Part shown: positions 6,664 through 8,512 of the stretch, piece by piece
How positions within the stretch are numbered: the stretch's first letter is position 1
Layout of the letters: every line of letters begins with the position of its first letter
Source of the DNA: Paracoccaceae bacterium
GTDB lineage: Bacteria; Pseudomonadota; Alphaproteobacteria; Rhodobacterales; Rhodobacteraceae
NCBI GenBank assembly: GCA_007121115.1
Contig: SKMI01000145.1
Location: 1-8,512, forward strand
Reading direction: 5' to 3'
DNA length: 8,512 bases
The notes under the pieces: model-generated
Seen by the model: the letters and a program-made list of their open reading frames with translations, nothing else
Databases searched by the model: none
Told to the model about the DNA's origin: nothing
Made by a program: the position numbers and the translations under genes

Positions 6664-7128
6664 TCACCGCACGATCGGCTCCAGCGGGTCATAGAGCGCC
6701 CGCGCCAACCGACCGTCGGCGCCGAAAGCCAGCTCCGGCAGCGTGTCCGGCTTGAAGCGCAGGCGGCGCAGCTCGGCCTCGGTGACAAAGCGGCGCCGGT
6801 TCACCACCCCCGCCGGGTCCTGCCCGGCGTCATCGATCCGCCCACCGGTGATGCTGGCGCGGAAGTAGATATCGACCTGATGAAAACGCCCGCCCGGGTC
6901 GTGGAACTCGTTGACCAGGCAGGGCGCGCCGACGCGGATGCGCAGCCCGCATTCCTCGAACACCTCGCGCTCCAGGTTCTCGGGCAGGCCCGCGCCGCGC
7001 TCCACCCCGCCGCCGGGCGCGCACCACAGATCGCTTTCCCCGCCGGGCCAGGCATTGACGATCAACAACCGCCCGCGGTGCAGGATCACCGCCCGCACCG
7101 CAAGCCGGACCGGCCCCGAATCGCGCAT
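6664..7128 (-). CDS. Nudix hydrolase
   Basis: Small cytoplasmic Nudix-fold protein (154 aa) expected to cleave a nucleoside diphosphate linked to another group, with Mg2+. The N-terminal strand region VRLAVRAVILHRGRLLIVNAW (7-27) is followed by LWCAPGGG (34-41) and the Nudix helix. Set against the consensus GX5EX7REUXEEXGU, the box runs from Gly40 to Leu62. REVFEECGL (54-62) is complete, with Glu55, Glu58 and Glu59 as likely metal ligands, but the first Glu of the box is Ala46. The C-terminal part (DPAGVVNRRRFVTEAELRRLRFKP) gives no clear substrate hint. The ATG at 7128 has GGGAG (plus 7136-7140) seven bases upstream. It is probably the first gene of a minus-strand unit with meaB and is divergent from the secreted hydrolase gene. 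The fold is confident; the substrate is unknown. Confidence 0.9.
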   Translation of the reverse strand: MRDSGPVRLAVRAVILHRGRLLIVNAWPGGESDLWCAPGGGVERGAGLPENLEREVFEECGLRIRVGAPCLVNEFHDPGGRFHQVDIYFRASITGGRIDDAGQDPAGVVNRRRFVTEAELRRLRFKPDTLPELAFGADGRLARALYDPLEPIVR

Positions 7129-7191
7129 GACGTCACTCCCCTTCGCCCAAGCCCCATGGTGCGGCGCCGCAGGTCACCCTATATCGTCGGC
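7129..7191. promoter_or_regulatory. Short divergent gap between Nudix and alpha/beta hydrolase genes
   Basis: Only 63 bases separate the divergent start codons, so any promoters here would be close together or overlap. I see the Nudix ribosome site (GGGAG, plus 7136-7140) but no convincing promoter hexamers and no strong ribosome site before 7192. An ATG at 7156 lies inside the gap and is the other possible start for the hydrolase. Confidence 0.35.
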
Positions 7192-7929
7192 ATGAAGCAT
7201 TCTGCGTCCCTTGTCATGGGTTTCCTGATGGCTCTTCCCGGCGCTGCAAGCGCGGCCGACTGCGTGGTGCTGCTGCACGGGCTGGCGCGGACCGAGGTGT
7301 CGCTGGTGGCGATGGAGGAAACGCTATCGTTCCACGGCTATGAGACCGTGAACGAGGGCTACCCGTCGCGCAGCGCGCCGATCGAGGACCTTGTCGCCCA
7401 TGTCGGCACGGCGGCGGAAAAATGCGATGGCGCCGAGCGCCTCCATTTCGTCACCCATTCCATGGGCGGCATCCTTGTGCGCGCCTGGCTGCAGGAGCAC
7501 CGCCCGGAAAACCTGGGCCATGTGGTGATGATGGCGCCGCCCAACCATGGCTCGGAACTGGTGGACCTGTTCGCCGAGATCGAGGCGTTCGAGTGGATCA
7601 ACGGCCCGGCGGGGCTGGAACTGGGCACCGAGGACACGGCCACGCCCATGCGCCTCGCGTTTCCCGACTATTCGCTGGGCATCATCGCCGGGAACGTGTC
7701 GCTCAACCCGCTCGCCTCGGCGCTGATCGAGGGCGAGGATGACGGCAAGGTGTCGGTCGAGAGCACGCGGATCGAGGGGATGGCCGATCACATCGTGCTG
7801 CCGGTCACGCACACCTACATGATGCTGAACCCGATGGTGATGGCACAGGTGCTGGAATACCTGCGCTACGGCGCCTTCGACCACGGCATGAATTTCGCCA
7901 ACGCGCTGCGCAAGCTGGCGAACCCCTGA
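7192..7929 (+). CDS. Secreted alpha/beta hydrolase, lipase/esterase-like
   Basis: Probable periplasmic serine hydrolase of 245 aa. A signal peptide is clear: MKH, a hydrophobic core (about 6-15) and a likely cleavage after ASA (19-21). The mature chain starts with the oxyanion-loop strand CVVLLHGLAR (24-33). The nucleophile elbow is THSMGG (88-93) with Ser90. DDGKVS (183-188) is a likely acid site (Asp184), and His207 in VTHTYMML fits the third triad member. MMAPPNHGSELVDLF (113-127) resembles the triacylglycerol lipase / PGAP1-like group. I chose the ATG at 7192; an upstream in-frame ATG at 7156 would add 12 residues with four arginines and still leave a signal peptide, and neither start has a strong ribosome site. 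It is convergent with tsaE and stands alone on its strand here. The substrate (lipid, ester or other) cannot be told from the sequence. Confidence 0.85.
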   Translation: MKHSASLVMGFLMALPGAASAADCVVLLHGLARTEVSLVAMEETLSFHGYETVNEGYPSRSAPIEDLVAHVGTAAEKCDGAERLHFVTHSMGGILVRAWLQEHRPENLGHVVMMAPPNHGSELVDLFAEIEAFEWINGPAGLELGTEDTATPMRLAFPDYSLGIIAGNVSLNPLASALIEGEDDGKVSVESTRIEGMADHIVLPVTHTYMMLNPMVMAQVLEYLRYGAFDHGMNFANALRKLANP

Positions 7930-8016
7930 CCGCGTCGCGGCGTCGCCGACCGGCATCTGAACACCCATCCGCTGTGGCGATAGCATGCTCACGGCGCCGC
8001 GCCCCGCCGCATGTCC

Positions 8017-8038
8017 CGGCCCGGGCCTGCCCGGGCCG
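8017..8038. repeat. Perfect 10-bp inverted repeat in the lipase-tsaE gap
   Basis: CGGCCCGGGC at 8017-8026 is the exact reverse complement of 8029-8038, with only CT between. As RNA it would form a stable nine-pair stem with a four-base loop. No T-run follows on either strand, so it is not a classical intrinsic terminator. It touches the larger hairpin at 8038-8086. Confidence 0.55.
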
Positions 8039-8086
8039 CGCCCGCGAGGCGCCATGGGTGGGTCGGGTGGGGCGCCGAGCGGGCGC
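8038..8086. repeat. Long hairpin with G-rich loop between convergent genes
   Basis: The arms at 8038-8053 and 8071-8086 pair over 16 positions with two adjacent mismatches (8046/8078, 8047/8077). The loop at 8054-8070 carries GGGTGGG blocks. It lies in the gap between the convergent hydrolase and tsaE genes, about 110 bases past the hydrolase stop and about 20 bases past the tsaE stop. It has only TT at its plus-strand end, so it is weaker as a terminator than the related hairpins at 31-87 and 5024-5100. The right arm shares a CGAG...GGGCGCTT stretch with the one at 31-87. Confidence 0.6.
8056..8072 (+). other. G-quadruplex motif in hairpin loop
   Basis: GGGTGGGTCGGGTGGGG has four G-runs with spacers of 1, 2 and 1 bases, fitting the short-loop G-quadruplex pattern. 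It lies in the loop of the 8038-8086 hairpin, with the last two Gs also in the right arm. Inferred from pattern only. Confidence 0.55.
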
Positions 8087-8107
8087 TTGCCAGCCGGGAG
8101 CGCTGCC

Positions 8108-8512
8108 TCAGTGCGCAGCGCGCCCGTCGTCAGGGGCGAACACGGCCGCCACATCGTCCAGCAATCGCTCCCAGCGCGCCGCCGGGCCGTGCAACGACAG
8201 GGATCGCGCTGCCTCGTTCTCCCCCGGTGCGAAGGTCAGGGTCAGCGCGTCTTCGGGCCGGTGCGCCCCCAGCCGCTCGGGCCATTCGATCAGGCACAGC
8301 GCGGTGTCGAGCGCCGCATCCAGCCCCAGTTCCCAGACCTCGGACGGGTCCGACAGGCGGTAAAGGTCCACATGCCAAACCTCGAAACCAACCGCCTCAT
8401 AGGTCTGCACCAGCGTGAAGCTGGGCGAGGGGACGTCTTCGATCGCCCCCCGCGCCGCCAGCAGGGTCTGGATCAGCGCGCGGGCGAAATGGGTCTTGCC
8501 CGCCCCCACCGG
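8108..8512 (-). CDS. tsaE: tRNA threonylcarbamoyladenosine biosynthesis ATPase TsaE, 5' part outside the window
   Basis: P-loop ATPase that works with TsaB and TsaD to make N6-threonylcarbamoyladenosine at position 37 of ANN-decoding tRNAs, in the cytoplasm. The visible 134 residues begin inside the Walker A motif (PVGAGKTHFARAL). Then come the family's PSPSFTLVQTYE (substrate/switch motif), WHVDLYRLSDPSEVWELGLD and the IEWPERL block with the Walker B-like acidic residues. The C-terminal tail (FAPGENEAARSL...) is ordinary. The frame runs off the right edge with no stop. The first in-frame valine codon (GTG at 8509) is within Walker A and is not the real start; about 20-30 residues should be missing. 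It is convergent with the secreted hydrolase gene. Confidence 0.95.
   Translation of the reverse strand, partial: PVGAGKTHFARALIQTLLAARGAIEDVPSPSFTLVQTYEAVGFEVWHVDLYRLSDPSEVWELGLDAALDTALCLIEWPERLGAHRPEDALTLTFAPGENEAARSLSLHGPAARWERLLDDVAAVFAPDDGRAAH

Noticed and set aside
5761..7191. 476-codon N-terminal extension of the secreted hydrolase frame
   Set aside because: It runs antisense through meaB and the Nudix gene. The signal peptide beginning at 7192 marks the real start region.
7324..8154. Minus-strand open frame opposite the hydrolase gene and reaching into tsaE
   Set aside because: Shadow of two confident genes; composition typical of antisense frames in GC-rich DNA.
1..8512. A novel multi-gene defence, mobile or biosynthetic system
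   Set aside because: All genes are recognisable chromosomal families with uniform composition; no integrase, transposase, repeats array, toxin pair or defence domain is seen.

Overview
The window looks like ordinary chromosome from an alphaproteobacterium, most likely of the Rhodobacteraceae (Roseobacter/Paracoccus-like). The DNA is very GC-rich, coding density is high, and the genes are of types I associate with that group: a family-2 glycosyltransferase with a DADE motif, lysA followed by a DUF4175/TIGR02302 membrane protein, a 97-residue L28, MeaB and TsaE. The taxonomic call is inference from protein character, not from a database search. I see no mobile element, CRISPR array, tRNA, rRNA or prophage.

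Layout from left to right. Positions 1-103 are non-coding and hold a long two-sided terminator hairpin. A glycosyltransferase gene (104-1132, minus) is divergent from lysA (1237-2502, plus). lysA leads into a large membrane-anchored coiled-coil protein (2528-4996, plus). A 10-codon open frame sits between these two and overlaps both by ATGA. Positions 4997-5168 are non-coding and carry two terminators, one for the plus-strand operon and one for rpmB (5169-5462, minus). A 127-bp gap contains a perfect 18-bp palindrome. A minus-strand pair follows: a Nudix hydrolase (6664-7128) and then meaB (5590-6594). Divergent from the Nudix gene is a small secreted alpha/beta hydrolase (7192-7929, plus). 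It converges on tsaE (8108 to the right edge, minus), whose first codons lie outside the window.

The genes serve separate housekeeping tasks: lysine biosynthesis, ribosome assembly, a GTPase chaperone for a B12 mutase, nucleotide-type hydrolysis, and t6A tRNA modification. I do not see a single multi-gene pathway or a new defence or mobile system.

The most interesting signal is in the spaces between genes. Three separated gene-end regions (31-87, 5024-5100, 8038-8086) each contain a long, imperfect GC-rich inverted repeat whose loop, always on the plus strand, is a run of GGGTGGG blocks. In each case the G-runs fit the short-loop G-quadruplex pattern. The first two also end in a T-run, so they look like intrinsic terminators with a G-quadruplex-capable loop. 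The other notable points are the minicistron between lysA and the DUF4175 gene and a Nudix box that lacks its first glutamate.
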